NCBI RefSeq assembly: GCF_003994255.1 | Contig: NZ_ML133854.1 | Span: forward strand, 82,198-146,197 | DNA: 64,000 bases | DNA from: Brachybacterium paraconglomeratum | GTDB lineage: Bacteria; Actinomycetota; Actinomycetes; Actinomycetales; Dermabacteraceae | Reading direction: 5' to 3' | Shown: positions 29,622 to 40,144 of the stretch, piece by piece | Numbering within the stretch: position 1 is the first letter of the stretch | Layout of the letters: every line of letters begins with the position of its first letter | Notes under the pieces: generated by a model | Database searches by the model: none | What the model saw: only the letters and a program-made list of their open reading frames with translations | Told to the model about the DNA's origin: nothing | Program-made: the position numbers and the translations under genes

Positions 29622-30026
29622 ATGGCAACCAAGACCCGTCAGGCCGCTGCGCGCAAGCCGCGCCGCAAGGACAAGAAGAACATCGTCAACGGCCAGGCCC
29701 ACATCAAGAGCACGTTCAACAACACCATCGTGTCCATCACGGACCCGACCGGCGCCGTCATCTCCTGGGCCTCCGCCGGCCAGGTGGGCTTCAAGGGCTC
29801 GCGCAAGTCGACCCCGTACGCCGCGCAGATGGCCGCCGAGGCCGCCGCGCGCCAGGCGCAGGAGCACGGACTGAAGAAGGTCGACGTCTTCGTGAAGGGC
29901 CCGGGCTCGGGCCGCGAGACCGCGATCCGCTCGCTCACCGCGACCGGCCTCGAGGTGGGCTCGATCCAGGACGTCACCCCGCAGCCGCACAACGGCACCC
30001 GTCCGGCCAAGCGCCGCCGCGTCTGA
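29622..30026 (+). CDS. rpsK: 30S ribosomal protein S11
   Basis: S11 (134 residues) forms part of the platform near the E site. Conserved segments are [20 protein letters not shown] and the C-terminal [25 protein letters not shown] precedes the ATG. rpsD, which follows rpsK in many bacteria, is absent here; rpoA comes next. Confidence 0.97.
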   Translation: MATKTRQAAARKPRRKDKKNIVNGQAHIKSTFNNTIVSITDPTGAVISWASAGQVGFKGSRKSTPYAAQMAAEAAARQAQEHGLKKVDVFVKGPGSGRETAIRSLTATGLEVGSIQDVTPQPHNGTRPAKRRRV

Positions 30027-30035
30027 TCCCGTCGG

Positions 30036-30066
30036 CCGTGACGACGGGACGCCCCGCTCGTCACGG
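30036..30066 (+). terminator. Hairpin between rpsK and rpoA
   Basis: A 9-bp stem CCGTGACGA / TCGTCACGG lies 10 bases after rpsK. It may reduce read-through into rpoA or mark mRNA processing. Confidence 0.5.
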
Positions 30067-30192
30067 TCGACCGTGTCGGGCGGGGTCTCCCGCGCCCGGC
30101 GTCCCCGGACCCCTCGCGGGTCACCCCCGTCTTCCAGGCCCACCGCCCCCTTCTGAGCGTCATATGGCGGACGCTCGCCGAAAGGATCCACA

Positions 30193-31188
30193 GTGCTCAT
30201 TGCACAGCGCCCCACGCTGACCGAAGAGGTCGTGTCGGACAACCGCTCCCGGTTCGTCATCGAGCCGCTCGAGCCGGGCTTCGGCTACACCCTCGGCAAC
30301 TCCCTGCGCCGCACCCTGCTGTCCTCCATCCCCGGCGCCGCGGTCACCTCGATCCGCATCGACGGCGTGCTGCACGAGTTCAGCACCGTCCCCGGCGTCA
30401 AGGAGGACATCACCGAGGTCATCCTCAACATCAAGAACCTCGTCGTCTCCTCGGAGAACGACGAGCCGGTCGTGATGTACCTGCGCCGCGAGGAGGCCGG
30501 CCGCGTCACCGCCGCCGACATCACCCCACCGGCCGGCGTGGAGATCCACAACCCCGACCTGCACATCGCGACCCTCAACGAGAAGGGCCGCCTGGAGGTC
30601 GAGCTGATCGTCGAGCGCGGCCGCGGCTACGTCTCCGCCGCGCAGAACAAGGGCGTCGACGGCGAGATCGGCCGGGTCCCGGTCGACTCGATCTACTCGC
30701 CCGTGCTGAAGGTGACCTACAAGGTCGAGGCGACCCGTGTCGAGCAGCGCACCGACTTCGACAAGCTGATCGTCGACGTCGAGACCAAGCCGGCCATCAG
30801 CCCCCGCGACGCGGTGGCCTCGGCGGGCAAGACCCTGGTCGAGCTGTTCGGCCTGGCCCACGAGCTGAACCAGGAGGCGGAGGGCATCGAGATCGGCCCC
30901 TCTCCCACCGACCAGGCGCTGGCCGCTGATCTGGCCCTGCCGATCAACGACCTGAACCTCACGGTCCGCTCGTACAACTGCCTGATGCGCGAGGGCGTCC
31001 ACACCGTCGGCGAGCTGACCGCCCGCTCCGAGGCGGACCTGCTCGACATCCGCAACTTCGGACAGAAGTCCATCGACGAGGTCAAGGCGAAGCTCGCCGA
31101 GCTCGGGCTGTCGCTGAAGGACTCCCCGGCCGGGTTCGACCCCGCGGCCCTGGACTCCTACTCCGACGACTTCGGCGACCAGTACTGA
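30193..31188 (+). CDS. rpoA: DNA-directed RNA polymerase alpha subunit
   Basis: Alpha (331 residues) dimerises to nucleate RNA polymerase assembly. The N-terminal domain ([20 protein letters not shown]) and the C-terminal promoter-contacting domain ([20 protein letters not shown]) are complete, and an acidic tail ends DDFGDQY. The start is GTG with AAAGGATCC upstream. rplQ follows after 27 bases. Confidence 0.98.
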   Translation: MLIAQRPTLTEEVVSDNRSRFVIEPLEPGFGYTLGNSLRRTLLSSIPGAAVTSIRIDGVLHEFSTVPGVKEDITEVILNIKNLVVSSENDEPVVMYLRREEAGRVTAADITPPAGVEIHNPDLHIATLNEKGRLEVELIVERGRGYVSAAQNKGVDGEIGRVPVDSIYSPVLKVTYKVEATRVEQRTDFDKLIVDVETKPAISPRDAVASAGKTLVELFGLAHELNQEAEGIEIGPSPTDQALAADLALPINDLNLTVRSYNCLMREGVHTVGELTARSEADLLDIRNFGQKSIDEVKAKLAELGLSLKDSPAGFDPAALDSYSDDFGDQY

Positions 31189-31215
31189 CCTTCACTTCCA
31201 CCAAGGAGAACGACC

Positions 31216-31716
31216 ATGCCTGCACCCACCAAGGGCGCGCGCCTCGGCGGATCCCCCGCGCACGAGCGGATGATCATCGCGGGCCTCGCCACCGAGCTGT
31301 TCCGCCACGGCCGGATCACCACCACCGAGACCAAGGCCAAGCGCCTGCGTCCCCACGCGGAGCGTCTGATCACCCAGGCGAAGAAGGGCGATCTCGCCTC
31401 CCGTCGCCGCGTGATGCAGACCGTCCGTGACAAGGGCGTCGTCTACCAGCTCTTCGAGGAGATCGCACCGACCTTCTCCGAGCGTCCCGGCGGCTACACC
31501 CGCATCACCAAGATCGGCCCCCGCAAGGGCGACAACGCCCCGATGGCCGTCATCGAGCTGGTCACGGAGGAGTACTCCGCGAAGCAGTCCGTGGTGAAGG
31601 AGGCCGAGGGCGCCGCGAAGAACGCGTCCAAGGCCGAGGAGACCCCGGTCGCCGAGACCGAGGCCCCCGCCGCCGCGGAGTCCACCGACGAGTCCGAGGA
31701 GACCAAGGAGGCCTGA
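31216..31716 (+). CDS. rplQ: 50S ribosomal protein L17
   Basis: L17 (166 residues) has the normal core [20 protein letters not shown] up to about residue 120, then an Ala/Glu-rich acidic tail ([20 protein letters not shown]) common in actinobacteria. AAGGAG precedes the ATG. It is the last gene of the alpha segment; truA, its usual neighbour, is 30 kb downstream. Confidence 0.97.
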   Translation: MPAPTKGARLGGSPAHERMIIAGLATELFRHGRITTTETKAKRLRPHAERLITQAKKGDLASRRRVMQTVRDKGVVYQLFEEIAPTFSERPGGYTRITKIGPRKGDNAPMAVIELVTEEYSAKQSVVKEAEGAAKNASKAEETPVAETEAPAAAESTDESEETKEA

Positions 31717-31774
31717 TCCGGGCCGCCTGATCCTCGCGGCTCGCAGGGCCGCCGCGCCGCAGGGCGCACACCGC

Positions 31775-31816
31775 CGAGGGCGGGCCGACGGGAGAGATCC
31801 CGACGGCCCGCCCTCG
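31775..31816 (+). terminator. Terminator after rplQ
   Basis: A 13-bp perfect stem CGAGGGCGGGCCG / CGGCCCGCCCTCG encloses an inner CGGGA-gaga-TCCCG hairpin. The remaining bases up to 32076 hold no gene; a C9 run is at 32042-32050 just before the next gene. Confidence 0.85.
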
Positions 31817-32076
31817 TCGTGCGTCCGGGGCCGGCAGGGCCCCGGATGCTCCGACCGGGGGCCGTCGGATCCGACTGCCGGCGACCCCTCACGAGGCCAC
31901 CGAGGACGGGACGAGGAACACTCGTTCTTTGTGCGATCGTGACCGGCTCGTCGCGATGCGTTCGTGGCCGTGGACTACGGTGGTCGGTGCCCGGCTGCGT
32001 ACCCGTCGACCGCTCCATGCCTCGGCGACGCGCCTCGGGATCCCCCCCCCGCCCCCTCTCCTCCGGAGCCTTCGTG

Positions 32077-34149
32077 ATGTCCCACCGGACCCTTCCCCCC
32101 GAGTCCGACGCCCGCCCCCTCTCCCTCAGCCGCCGCACGCTGATGGCGGCGACCGCCGCCGCGGTGCCCGCCGGAGCCGTCGTGCTCGGCGCGGCTCCCG
32201 CCCTGGCCGACCCGACCGTCACCGACGGCGAGACCCGCGTGGTCGACGTGCCGCTGGCGGATGCCCCGCTGGTCGAGGCCGACGGCGTCCAGGTGCGTGA
32301 CCTCCCCGAGCAGCCCGGCACCATGGTGGGCGTGACCTGGCCGAGCGAGTCCGATGCGCCCGAGGTGCAGGTCCGCGGCATGGACCAGGACGGGCAGTGG
32401 ACCCCCTGGGAGCCGCTCGAGACCGCCGAGGACCCGGAGACGGGCGAGGACGCCCCCGGCACCGAATGCGCCTGGGTGGGCGTCGTCGGAGCGCTCCAGG
32501 TGCGGGCCGAGCTCGACGGGGCCGACGTCACCGAGCAGCTCACCGCCCACGTCATCACCACCTCGCCCACCGCCGAGGACGCGGTCGTCGCCCAGAGGGC
32601 GGGCGCCCCGCAGCCGATGTCGACCGCCGCCCAGCAGGACATGGCCGCGACCGCCGCCGCGACGACGATGGCGAACCCCGCCACCCCGGTCCTCGGGCCG
32701 GGCGCGCCCTCCTACACCTCCCGCGCCGGCTGGGGCGCGAACGAGGGCCTCGTGCGCGGCACGAGCGGCTCCGACCAGCTCAAGGCCGTGGTCATCCACC
32801 ACACCGCCGGCACCAACAGCTACTCCTCCTCGCAGTCCGCGGAGCTGGTGCGAGGAATCCTGACCTACCACACGCAGACCCTGGGCTGGGCCGACATCGG
32901 CTACAACGTGCTGGTGTCCAAGTACGGGCAGATCTTCGAGGGCCGCAGCGGCGGCCTGCACCGCAACATCACCGGCGCCCACGCCTACGGCTTCAACACC
33001 GGCTCCTTCGGCATCTCCGTGATGGGCAACTACCAGAGCACCGCCGCGCCGTCCGCCGCCCGCGCGGCCGTCGCACGCCTGGTGGGCTGGAAGCTGCTGA
33101 GCACCTTCCAGATCAAGGTCGCCTCCACCTCCTCCTGGACCCCGGGCTCCGGCACCCGCTTCCCCGCGGGGAAGACGATCGCGCTGCCGAAGATGTTCGG
33201 CCACCGGGACGTGAACTACACCGACTGCCCCGGCAATGCGCTGTACAACCAGTTCGGGAGCCTGCGCACCGAGGCGCAGCGCGCGATCGACGGCGGCTGG
33301 AAGGAGCACCTCTGGGCCTTCCAGGGCGCCGGCGGCTCCTCGAAGCTCGGCTACGTGGTGAAGTCCGCGCACCAGACGGGCAAGTACACCGCGACCGTGC
33401 TCACCAAGGGGCTGATCCTGCAGGAGAGCGGCGGCAATGCCTCCGGCCACGCGACCCCCTTCGCGAAGCAGTGGGCCGCCTCGTGGGGACGCCCGGCGAA
33501 GGCCGACTCCCAGGACGGCGACCGCCGCATCCAGGCCTTCCAGAACGGCGTGGCCGCGAACGAGGGCGGGAGGGTCCGCTTCGTGACCCCGTACTTCCGC
33601 GACGTCTCCCCGTCGCGGGTGTTCTTCCTCGAGATCACCGACCTCGCGGCGCGCGGGATCACCAAGGGCTGGGGAACCCCGCCGAACGCGGAGTTCCGGC
33701 CGAACGAGGACAACCTGCGCGATGCGATGATCGCCTTCATCTACCGTGCGAAGGGCAGCCCCGCCTACACCGCGCCGAAGACCTCCCCGTTCACGGACGT
33801 GAGCCCCTCCAAGCCCTTCTACAAGGAGATCTGCTGGGCGTACGACGAGGGGATCTCCCGCGGCTGGGGCACCGGGTCGAACCGCACGTTCCGCCCGTAC
33901 GAGGAGGTCAAGCGCGACGCCGTCGCGGCCTTCCTCTACCGCGCCGCCGGGGTGAACCACACGAGCACCAACAGCGGCTTCTCCGACGTCCCCGCCTCGC
34001 ACGTCTTCGCCAAGGAGATCACCTGGCTGTCGAAGGCGGGCATCGCCCGCGGCTGGGACGACGGCACCTTCCGCCCGAACGCCTTCATCAAGCGCGACCA
34101 GATGGCCACGTTCATGATGCGGTGGCTGAAGCACACCGGAAGGGCCTGA
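32077..34149 (+). CDS. Secreted N-acetylmuramoyl-L-alanine amidase with three SLH domains
   Basis: The 690-residue exported protein starts with a twin-arginine-like signal (LSRRTLMAATAAAVPAGAVV, ending APALA). A beta-rich stretch follows, then an amidase_2/PGRP-type catalytic domain (about 220-400) with zinc ligands near His241/His242 (VVIHHTAGT), His376 (FGHRDV) and Cys384 (TDCPGN). Three S-layer homology domains occupy about 506-690 (FRDVSPSRVF, FTDVSPSKPF, FSDVPASHVF). It would cleave peptidoglycan stem peptides while held at the wall by the SLH domains. ATG 32077 has GGAG eight bases upstream; GTG 32074 is an alternative. The next gene is a pyruvyl transferase, the enzyme type that makes SLH ligands. 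Confidence 0.92.
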   Translation: MSHRTLPPESDARPLSLSRRTLMAATAAAVPAGAVVLGAAPALADPTVTDGETRVVDVPLADAPLVEADGVQVRDLPEQPGTMVGVTWPSESDAPEVQVRGMDQDGQWTPWEPLETAEDPETGEDAPGTECAWVGVVGALQVRAELDGADVTEQLTAHVITTSPTAEDAVVAQRAGAPQPMSTAAQQDMAATAAATTMANPATPVLGPGAPSYTSRAGWGANEGLVRGTSGSDQLKAVVIHHTAGTNSYSSSQSAELVRGILTYHTQTLGWADIGYNVLVSKYGQIFEGRSGGLHRNITGAHAYGFNTGSFGISVMGNYQSTAAPSAARAAVARLVGWKLLSTFQIKVASTSSWTPGSGTRFPAGKTIALPKMFGHRDVNYTDCPGNALYNQFGSLRTEAQRAIDGGWKEHLWAFQGAGGSSKLGYVVKSAHQTGKYTATVLTKGLILQESGGNASGHATPFAKQWAASWGRPAKADSQDGDRRIQAFQNGVAANEGGRVRFVTPYFRDVSPSRVFFLEITDLAARGITKGWGTPPNAEFRPNEDNLRDAMIAFIYRAKGSPAYTAPKTSPFTDVSPSKPFYKEICWAYDEGISRGWGTGSNRTFRPYEEVKRDAVAAFLYRAAGVNHTSTNSGFSDVPASHVFAKEITWLSKAGIARGWDDGTFRPNAFIKRDQMATFMMRWLKHTGRA

Positions 34150-34150
34150 G

Positions 34151-35308
34151 GTGCGGCTCTTCCGTCGACGCTCCTCGGGGTCGTCCTTCTCGCCGGCGGA
34201 GTCCGCGACGCTCCGCACGAGCTTCTCCGGCCCTGTCGAGGCGCCGTTCTACCTCGTCTCGATGGCGGGCTATCCGAACTTCGGCGACGAGCTGATCGCA
34301 CGGCGCTGGATCGAGCACCTCGCGATCCACCGGCCGGACGAGGAGGTGTGGCTGGACTGCCGCTTCCCCGGCACGGCCAGCGCGCTGTTCGGGGGCCTCC
34401 ACCCGCGCCTGCGCGTGACCGATGCCGTCTTCCGGGCGGTCGAGGACTCGCTGCGGGGCTCGCGCCGCCCGGTCGAGGACATCGTCGCCCACCTCGGCAC
34501 CCCGCTCTACGACGCGCCGCTGCTCGCGCTGCGCGAGGCCCGCTCCCTGCACCTGCTCGGCGGCGGCTTCGTCAACGCCGTCTGGCCCGAGAACGCGCAC
34601 CTGGTGCGGGCGATGCGGGCGGCGGCGGAGATCAGCGGCGCCCCGCTGCTCGCGACCGGTCAGGGGCTCGCCCCCTTCGGCGAGGAGCAGCTGACGGGCT
34701 TCGACCACGTCGGCGTGCGGGACGCCGCCAGCGCCGAGAAGCTCGGCATCTCCAGCGGCGTCGACGACGCGTATCTCGTCGAGCAGGCACCCGAGCGGGT
34801 CGACGACCAGGAGCCGGAGCTCGTGCTCTGCGTGCAGTCCGACGCGCTGGACGAGGGCTCCTTCGAGCGGCTCGTCGCCCATGTGCGCGAGACCGTCGCC
34901 TCCCTCGGCATCCCGCGCGAGCGCACCCGCTACGTCGAGGCGCTGCCCGGCGGGGACCACGCCGGCTTCGAGCGTCTGAAGGATCTCGTGGCGGAGGACG
35001 GCTTCGTCCCCTTCACGAGCTTCTGGCGCGGCGAGCTCGCACCGGCGGCGCACCAGGTGTGGATCACCACGCGCTTCCATCACCACCTCGTGGCCTCGCT
35101 GCACGGGGCGCGGGGGATGGCGCTCAGCGCCCGCAGCGGCTACTACGACGTGAAGCACGGCTCCCTCGTGGAGCTCGGCAGCGGCTGGCGGGTCTCGGAC
35201 GGCACGGGAGAGGTCCCGACCCTCGCCGATCTCGAGCGCCCCGGCTCCTTCGAGGACGCGATCACGCGCAAGCGCCGCGAGGCCGAGATGCTGTACGGCA
35301 CCTCCTGA
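34151..35308 (+). CDS. Polysaccharide pyruvyl transferase family protein (CsaB-like)
   Basis: The 385-residue protein has the family pattern MAGYPNFGDELIARRWIEHL near the N-terminus, the LHLLGGGFVNAVWPEN loop and a C-terminal FHHHLVASLHGARG segment. Members add pyruvate ketals to cell-surface polysaccharides; CsaB does so to the secondary wall polymer recognised by SLH domains. The GTG starts one base after the SLH amidase stop, so the two are almost certainly co-transcribed. This supports a role in making the anchor for that amidase. Substrate and donor are inferred. Confidence 0.85.
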   Translation: MRLFRRRSSGSSFSPAESATLRTSFSGPVEAPFYLVSMAGYPNFGDELIARRWIEHLAIHRPDEEVWLDCRFPGTASALFGGLHPRLRVTDAVFRAVEDSLRGSRRPVEDIVAHLGTPLYDAPLLALREARSLHLLGGGFVNAVWPENAHLVRAMRAAAEISGAPLLATGQGLAPFGEEQLTGFDHVGVRDAASAEKLGISSGVDDAYLVEQAPERVDDQEPELVLCVQSDALDEGSFERLVAHVRETVASLGIPRERTRYVEALPGGDHAGFERLKDLVAEDGFVPFTSFWRGELAPAAHQVWITTRFHHHLVASLHGARGMALSARSGYYDVKHGSLVELGSGWRVSDGTGEVPTLADLERPGSFEDAITRKRREAEMLYGTS

Positions 35309-35356
35309 GCCGGTGCAGCCGGGGCCGGCGGCATCGCCGGAGCGGACTGGCGGACA

Positions 35357-35399
35357 CAGGAGCGCCCCGGGACCCGTCGAGGGTCCCGGGGCGCTCCTG
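35357..35399. terminator. Bidirectional terminator between the pyruvyl transferase and purL
   Basis: A 19-bp perfect stem CAGGAGCGCCCCGGGACCC with a GTCGA loop and its complement lies between two convergent genes. Confidence 0.92.
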
Positions 35400-35412
35400 T
35401 CGTGTCCGGACC

Positions 35413-37740
35413 TCAGCCGAAGTGGCGCGGCAGCGTGCCCTCGCGCAGCTCCCGCAGCTCGCCGAGCGCGAAGGTGCCCACGCCCTCGATCACGAGGTCG
35501 GTGCCGCCGGTCGCGCCGAGCGCGAGCACCGGCACGCCGTGCTCGGCGGCGAGGGCGAGGAAGCGCTCCTCGGCCTCGGCCGGGACCGCGACCAGGGCGC
35601 GGGCCTGCGACTCGGAGAACAGGGCGGTGGGGAGGTCCACGCCGTCCCGCTCGAGGAGCCCGGCGAGGTCCACGCGGACGCCCGTGCCGAAGCGGGTCGT
35701 CGACTCGACGAGCGCCTGGACGAGACCGCCCTCGGAGAGGTCGTGCGCGGAGGCGGCGAGCCCCTGCTCGGAGGAGGCGACGAGCACGCGGGCGAGCGCG
35801 CGCTCGGCCTCGAGATCGACCTGCGGGGGCAGGCCGCCGAGGTGCTGATGGACCACGTCGGACCAGGCCGAGCCCGAGAGCTCCTCGCGGGTCGTGCCCA
35901 GCAGCAGCACGCGCTCGCCCTCGCCCTGCCAGCCGGAGGGGACGCGGCGCGCGACGTCCTCGAACACTCCGAGCACGCCGACGACGGGCGTCGGGTGGAT
36001 CGCAGAGTCGATCAGGCCCGGCTCGCCGGTGGAGTTGTACAGCGAGACGTTGCCGCCGGTGACGGGCACCTCGAGCGCCTCGCACGCCTCGGCGAGCCCG
36101 CCGATCGCCTCGACCAGCTGCCACATGGGGCCCGGGTCCTCGGGCGAGCCGAAGTTCAGGCAGTCCGTGATCGCCAGCGGCGTCGCCCCGGCGGTCGCGA
36201 CGTTGCGGTACGCCTCGGCCAGCGCCAGCTGCGCACCGGTGCGGGGATCGAGCTTGGTGTAGCGGCCGTTCGCGTCGGTCGCCAGCGCGATGCCGCGCCC
36301 GGTCTCCTCGTCGATGCGCAGCACGCCGGCGTCGTCGGGCATGGCCAGCGCCGTGTTCCCGCCGACGTAGCGGTCGTACTGGTCGGTGACCCAGCTCTTG
36401 GAGGCGAGGTTCGGGGATGCGATCAGCGTGCGGATCTGCGCGGAGATCTCCTCGGCGCCCTCGGGGCGGGGGAGGGCCTCGCCGCGGTCGGCCTGGAGGG
36501 CGTCCTGCCAGTCGGGGCGGGCGTAGGGCCGGTCGTAGACGGGGCTGTCGATCGCGACGGTCGCCGGGTCCACGTCCACGATCCGCTCGCCGTGGTGGTC
36601 GATGGTGAGGCGGCCGTCGCCGGTGACCTCGCCGATCACGGCGGCCTCGACGTCCCACCTCGCGGCGATCGCCTGGAACTCCTCGAGCTTCTCCGGCGGA
36701 ACCACCGCCATCATGCGCTCCTGCGACTCGCTCATGAGGATCTCCCCGGCGGTGAGGGTCGGGTCGCGCAGCAGCACCTCCTCGAGGTGGATGTGCATGC
36801 CGGAGCCGCCGTTGGCGGCGAGCTCGGAGGTCGCGCAGGAGATGCCCGCGGCGCCGAGGTCCTGGATGGCCGCGACGGTGCCGGCCGCGTACAGCTCGAG
36901 GCAGCACTCGATGAGGACCTTCTCCATGAAGGGGTCGCCCACCTGGACGCTCGGGCGCTTCAGCGGCCCGTCCTCCTCGAAGGTCTCCGAGGCGAGGATC
37001 GAGGCGCCGCCGATGCCGTCCCCGCCGGTGCGGGCGCCGAAGAGGACCACCTTGTTGCCCGCGCCGGTCGCGGCGCCGGAGCGGATGTCCTCGTGGCGCA
37101 TCATGCCCACCGCGAGCGCGTTGACCAGCGGGTTGGTCTGGTAGGAGGCGTCGAAGACGGTCTCGCCGCCGATGTTCGGCAGGCCGAGGGAGTTGCCGTA
37201 GCCGCCCACTCCGGCGACCACGCCGTGGACCACCCGGGCGGTGTCGGGGTGGTCGATCGCGCCGAAGCGCAGCTGGTCCATGACCGCGACGGGCCGGGCG
37301 CCCATCGAGATGATGTCGCGCACGATGCCGCCCACGCCGGTCGCGGCGCCCTGGTACGGCTCGACGTAGGAGGGGTGGTTGTGGGACTCGACCTTGAAGG
37401 TCACCGCCCAGCCGTCGCCGATGTCGACGACGCCGGCGTCCTCGCCCATGCCCACCAGCAGCTTCTCGCGCATCGCGTCGGTGGTGTGCTTCCCGAAGGT
37501 GCGCAGGTGCTTCTTCGAGGACTTGTAGGAGCAGTGCTCGGACCACATGACCGAGTACATGGCGAGCTCGGCGTTGGTGGGGCGGCGACCCAGGATCTCG
37601 CGGATGCTCGCGTACTCGTCGTCCTTCAGCCCGAGCTCCGCATAGGGCTGCACCTGGTCCGGCGTCGCGGAGGCGTTCTCGACGGTGTCGGACTCCGCGG
37701 CGTGGCCGTGGGGGGAGGTGGGAGTGGTCTCAGCGGTCAT
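35413..37740 (-). CDS. purL: Phosphoribosylformylglycinamidine synthase, large subunit
   Basis: PurL converts FGAR to FGAM with ATP, using ammonia channelled from PurQ and assembled by PurS. It is 775 residues, the small PurL type that needs separate PurS and PurQ. Conserved stretches include [40 protein letters not shown] and [16 protein letters not shown] 37740 (MTAETTPTS) is used; GTG 37764 would add eight residues and there is no decisive ribosome-binding site. It lies 15 kb from purQ-purS on the same strand. Confidence 0.95.
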   Translation of the reverse strand: MTAETTPTSPHGHAAESDTVENASATPDQVQPYAELGLKDDEYASIREILGRRPTNAELAMYSVMWSEHCSYKSSKKHLRTFGKHTTDAMREKLLVGMGEDAGVVDIGDGWAVTFKVESHNHPSYVEPYQGAATGVGGIVRDIISMGARPVAVMDQLRFGAIDHPDTARVVHGVVAGVGGYGNSLGLPNIGGETVFDASYQTNPLVNALAVGMMRHEDIRSGAATGAGNKVVLFGARTGGDGIGGASILASETFEEDGPLKRPSVQVGDPFMEKVLIECCLELYAAGTVAAIQDLGAAGISCATSELAANGGSGMHIHLEEVLLRDPTLTAGEILMSESQERMMAVVPPEKLEEFQAIAARWDVEAAVIGEVTGDGRLTIDHHGERIVDVDPATVAIDSPVYDRPYARPDWQDALQADRGEALPRPEGAEEISAQIRTLIASPNLASKSWVTDQYDRYVGGNTALAMPDDAGVLRIDEETGRGIALATDANGRYTKLDPRTGAQLALAEAYRNVATAGATPLAITDCLNFGSPEDPGPMWQLVEAIGGLAEACEALEVPVTGGNVSLYNSTGEPGLIDSAIHPTPVVGVLGVFEDVARRVPSGWQGEGERVLLLGTTREELSGSAWSDVVHQHLGGLPPQVDLEAERALARVLVASSEQGLAASAHDLSEGGLVQALVESTTRFGTGVRVDLAGLLERDGVDLPTALFSESQARALVAVPAEAEERFLALAAEHGVPVLALGATGGTDLVIEGVGTFALGELRELREGTLPRHFG

Positions 37741-37812
37741 CGCGGGGTCGGGTCCGTTCGTCACGAGGGCTGGGGGAGCGGCGGGCCTCGCGGTCCGGCG
37801 CAGGGTGCCCCC

Positions 37813-37818
37813 AGTCTA
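37813..37818 (-). promoter_or_regulatory. -10 box of purL
   Basis: TAGACT on the minus strand lies about 70 bases ahead of the purL ATG. No clear -35 is seen. Confidence 0.45.
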
Positions 37819-37909
37819 CGAGCGACCCGGCCGACGGGGGCGCTCGGGGCGAGCGCTGAGACCGGGAGTGAGACCGGAACGGCATCCGGCGGGGCGGCGC
37901 GCACGGGAA

Positions 37910-37945
37910 GAGCGGCCGACGGGGACCTCGTCCCGTCGGCCGCTC
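37910..37945 (-). terminator. Terminator after the acyl-CoA dehydrogenase gene
   Basis: A 14-bp perfect stem GAGCGGCCGACGGG / CCCGTCGGCCGCTC lies 25 bases beyond the fadE stop and upstream of the purL promoter. Confidence 0.85.
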
Positions 37946-37969
37946 TCCCGGTCCGTGCCTGTCAGGCGG

Positions 37970-40144
37970 TCAGCGCGAGGAGCCCTTCTTCCCCTGCGCG
38001 CGGCGCGCCCGCTTCTCCGCATCGCGCAGCGCCTTCTCGCTCACGGGCGCGTCCTGGCTCGCCCGCTGCGCGCGGAAGTACGCGGCGGCCTCGTCCTGGC
38101 GCTCCTGCTCCCCGCCGAGCGCGATCGGCGCGCGCACGTGGCCGAGGCGGATGTCGAAGGCCGCGACGAGGTCGAGCACGTGTGGGCGCAGGCGCCACAG
38201 CAGCCGGCGCAGGTCCCCCTCGATCTGACGGCCGCGCTGGGTGGAGATCATGCCCGAGAGCAGGAACCAGGCGAGGTCGTCGTTGATCGCGGTGAGGCCG
38301 AACAGGTCCCGCACGTCGGTGAGCACGGCGCGGGTGCCCTCGTCCTCCATCGCCTCGATCCCGGCGGTGAAGGCGCGCCAGCGCACGAGGTCCGCATGGG
38401 CGCGGGCCGCGTCGAGCATCTCGACCTGGTGCTTGTTCACCTCGGCGGCGGCGTCGGCCGGGCTCATCCTCGCGGTGCTGCGCAGGGCGAGGGCGACCTC
38501 CTCGACCTTGACCCTGGCGCGGTCGGCGAGCATCTCCTCCTGGAACTCGGCGCTGCGCATCGAGTCGAAGGCGCGGCGCGCGTTGCCGCGGTCGCTCACG
38601 CTCTGGCCGAGGCGGGCCCAGGGGGTGTGCCGCTTGGCGAGCACCTCGGCGCGCTGGGCGATGAACCGGCCGATGCCGGCGCGGTCCACGTTCTTCAGCT
38701 CGGAGGTGTAGTCCGACAGCAGCCGCTTGGCGACCAGCTGCAGCAGGATCGTGTTGTCGCCCTCGAAGGTCGCGTACACGTCGAGGTCCTGGTGGAGCCC
38801 GACGAGCTGGTTCTCGGCCATGAAGCCGGAGCCGCCGCAGGCCTCACGGCACTCCTGGATGGTGTCCAGGGCGAGCCGGGTGGAGGTCGGCTTGAGCGTC
38901 GCGGCGAGGGTCTCGAGGTCCTCGCGGCCCTCGGGGGTGTCGCCGCGGCCGGAGAACACGTCGTCGAAGGCGTGGAGCAGCTGCTCGTGCGCGAAGGCGC
39001 CCGCGTAGGTCGCGGCGAGCTTCGGCAGCAGGCGGTGCAGATGCGCCTGGTAGTCCATCAGCACGGTCTCGCGCGTCGGGTCGGCGGCGGTGAACTGGCG
39101 GCGCTGGGTGGCGTAGGTGATCGCGATGTGCAGCGCGAGCTGCGAGGCGCGGATCGCGGAGCCGTCGAGCGAGACGCGGCCCTGCACGAGCGTGCCGATC
39201 ATCGTGAAGAAGCGCCGACCGGGGGAGTCGATGGGGGAGGAGTAGGTGCCGTCGGCGGCGACGTCCCCGTAGCGGTTCAGCAGGTTGCGGCGCGGGACGC
39301 GCACGTGGTCGAAGGCGAGGCGACCGTTGTCGATGCCGTTCAGGCCGCCCTTCTCGCCGTCGTCCTCGCTCTGCACGCCCGGCAGGAGGTTCCCCTCCGC
39401 ATCGCGCACCGGCACGTAGAAGCAGTGCACGCCGTGGTCGACGCCGTTCGTGATCAGGCGCGCGAAGACCGTGGCGGCCCTCGCGTGGATCGCGGCGTTG
39501 CCGAGGAAGTCCTTCCATGCGGCGCGGAAGGGGGTGTTGATGACCCACTCGCCGTCCTCGCCGCCCTCGGGGTCGAAGGTCGCCGTGGTGGCGAGGGACT
39601 GCACATCGGAGCCGTGCCCGATCTCGGTCATCGCGAAGGCGCCGGGGGTCTCGAGGCTCATCGCGCCCGGTACCCAGGCCTTCTGCTGCTCCTCGTCGCC
39701 CAGTTGCACGATCGCGGAGGTGAACAGTCCCCACTGCACGCCGGCCTTGATCTGGAGGGACGGGTCGGCGACGACCAGCTCCTCGAAGGCGGCGACGTTG
39801 GCGCCGTTGTCGTTCGGGCCGCCGAGGTGCTCGGGGAGCATCGGCAGGGAGACCTCCTCCTCGGCGAGGATCCGGAGCTGGCCGAAGACCCGCTCCCGGT
39901 GCTCGGCGACGCTCGCGTCCATCGGGCGGTGCATCTCGGGGCGGGCCGCCCGCTCGCGGGCGTCGCGCCGCGCGTCGGCCCAGCTGCCCAGCAGCGCCTC
40001 GGAGACCATCTCGACGTCGAGGCGGGGGCTGCCGTCGGCGGGGACCGGGATCGGTCCGGTCGGCGTGGGGCTCGCGGCGGCGTCGGTGCCTCTCGCGGCG
40101 GTGGGCGCGGGGGCGGATGCGGTGGTGGAGGTATCGGCGGTCAT
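37970..40144 (-). CDS. Acyl-CoA dehydrogenase family protein (FadE5/acyl-CoA oxidase-like)
   Basis: The 724-residue flavoenzyme probably performs the first oxidation of fatty acyl-CoA. Family segments include AFAMTEIGHGSDVQSLATTA, the GRLAFDHVRVPRRNLLNRYG substrate loop and QECREACGGSGFMAENQL. It is longer than simple acyl-CoA dehydrogenases, resembling the two-domain oxidase-like branch, and has a Pro/Ala-rich N-terminus and a basic Ala/Arg/Lys C-terminus. The ATG overlaps the tetR stop by four bases (ATGA), so both share a message. The neighbouring thiolase, FabG and dehydratase genes correspond to mycobacterial fadA2, fabG4 and htdX, so a FadE5-like role is likely. Confidence 0.88.
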   Translation of the reverse strand: MTADTSTTASAPAPTAARGTDAAASPTPTGPIPVPADGSPRLDVEMVSEALLGSWADARRDARERAARPEMHRPMDASVAEHRERVFGQLRILAEEEVSLPMLPEHLGGPNDNGANVAAFEELVVADPSLQIKAGVQWGLFTSAIVQLGDEEQQKAWVPGAMSLETPGAFAMTEIGHGSDVQSLATTATFDPEGGEDGEWVINTPFRAAWKDFLGNAAIHARAATVFARLITNGVDHGVHCFYVPVRDAEGNLLPGVQSEDDGEKGGLNGIDNGRLAFDHVRVPRRNLLNRYGDVAADGTYSSPIDSPGRRFFTMIGTLVQGRVSLDGSAIRASQLALHIAITYATQRRQFTAADPTRETVLMDYQAHLHRLLPKLAATYAGAFAHEQLLHAFDDVFSGRGDTPEGREDLETLAATLKPTSTRLALDTIQECREACGGSGFMAENQLVGLHQDLDVYATFEGDNTILLQLVAKRLLSDYTSELKNVDRAGIGRFIAQRAEVLAKRHTPWARLGQSVSDRGNARRAFDSMRSAEFQEEMLADRARVKVEEVALALRSTARMSPADAAAEVNKHQVEMLDAARAHADLVRWRAFTAGIEAMEDEGTRAVLTDVRDLFGLTAINDDLAWFLLSGMISTQRGRQIEGDLRRLLWRLRPHVLDLVAAFDIRLGHVRAPIALGGEQERQDEAAAYFRAQRASQDAPVSEKALRDAEKRARRAQGKKGSSR

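Noticed and set aside
34112..37546. A 1144-residue minus-strand open frame across the pyruvyl transferase and purL
   Set aside because: It is a different frame of purL plus antisense of the upstream gene, with Arg/Gly-rich low-complexity translation.
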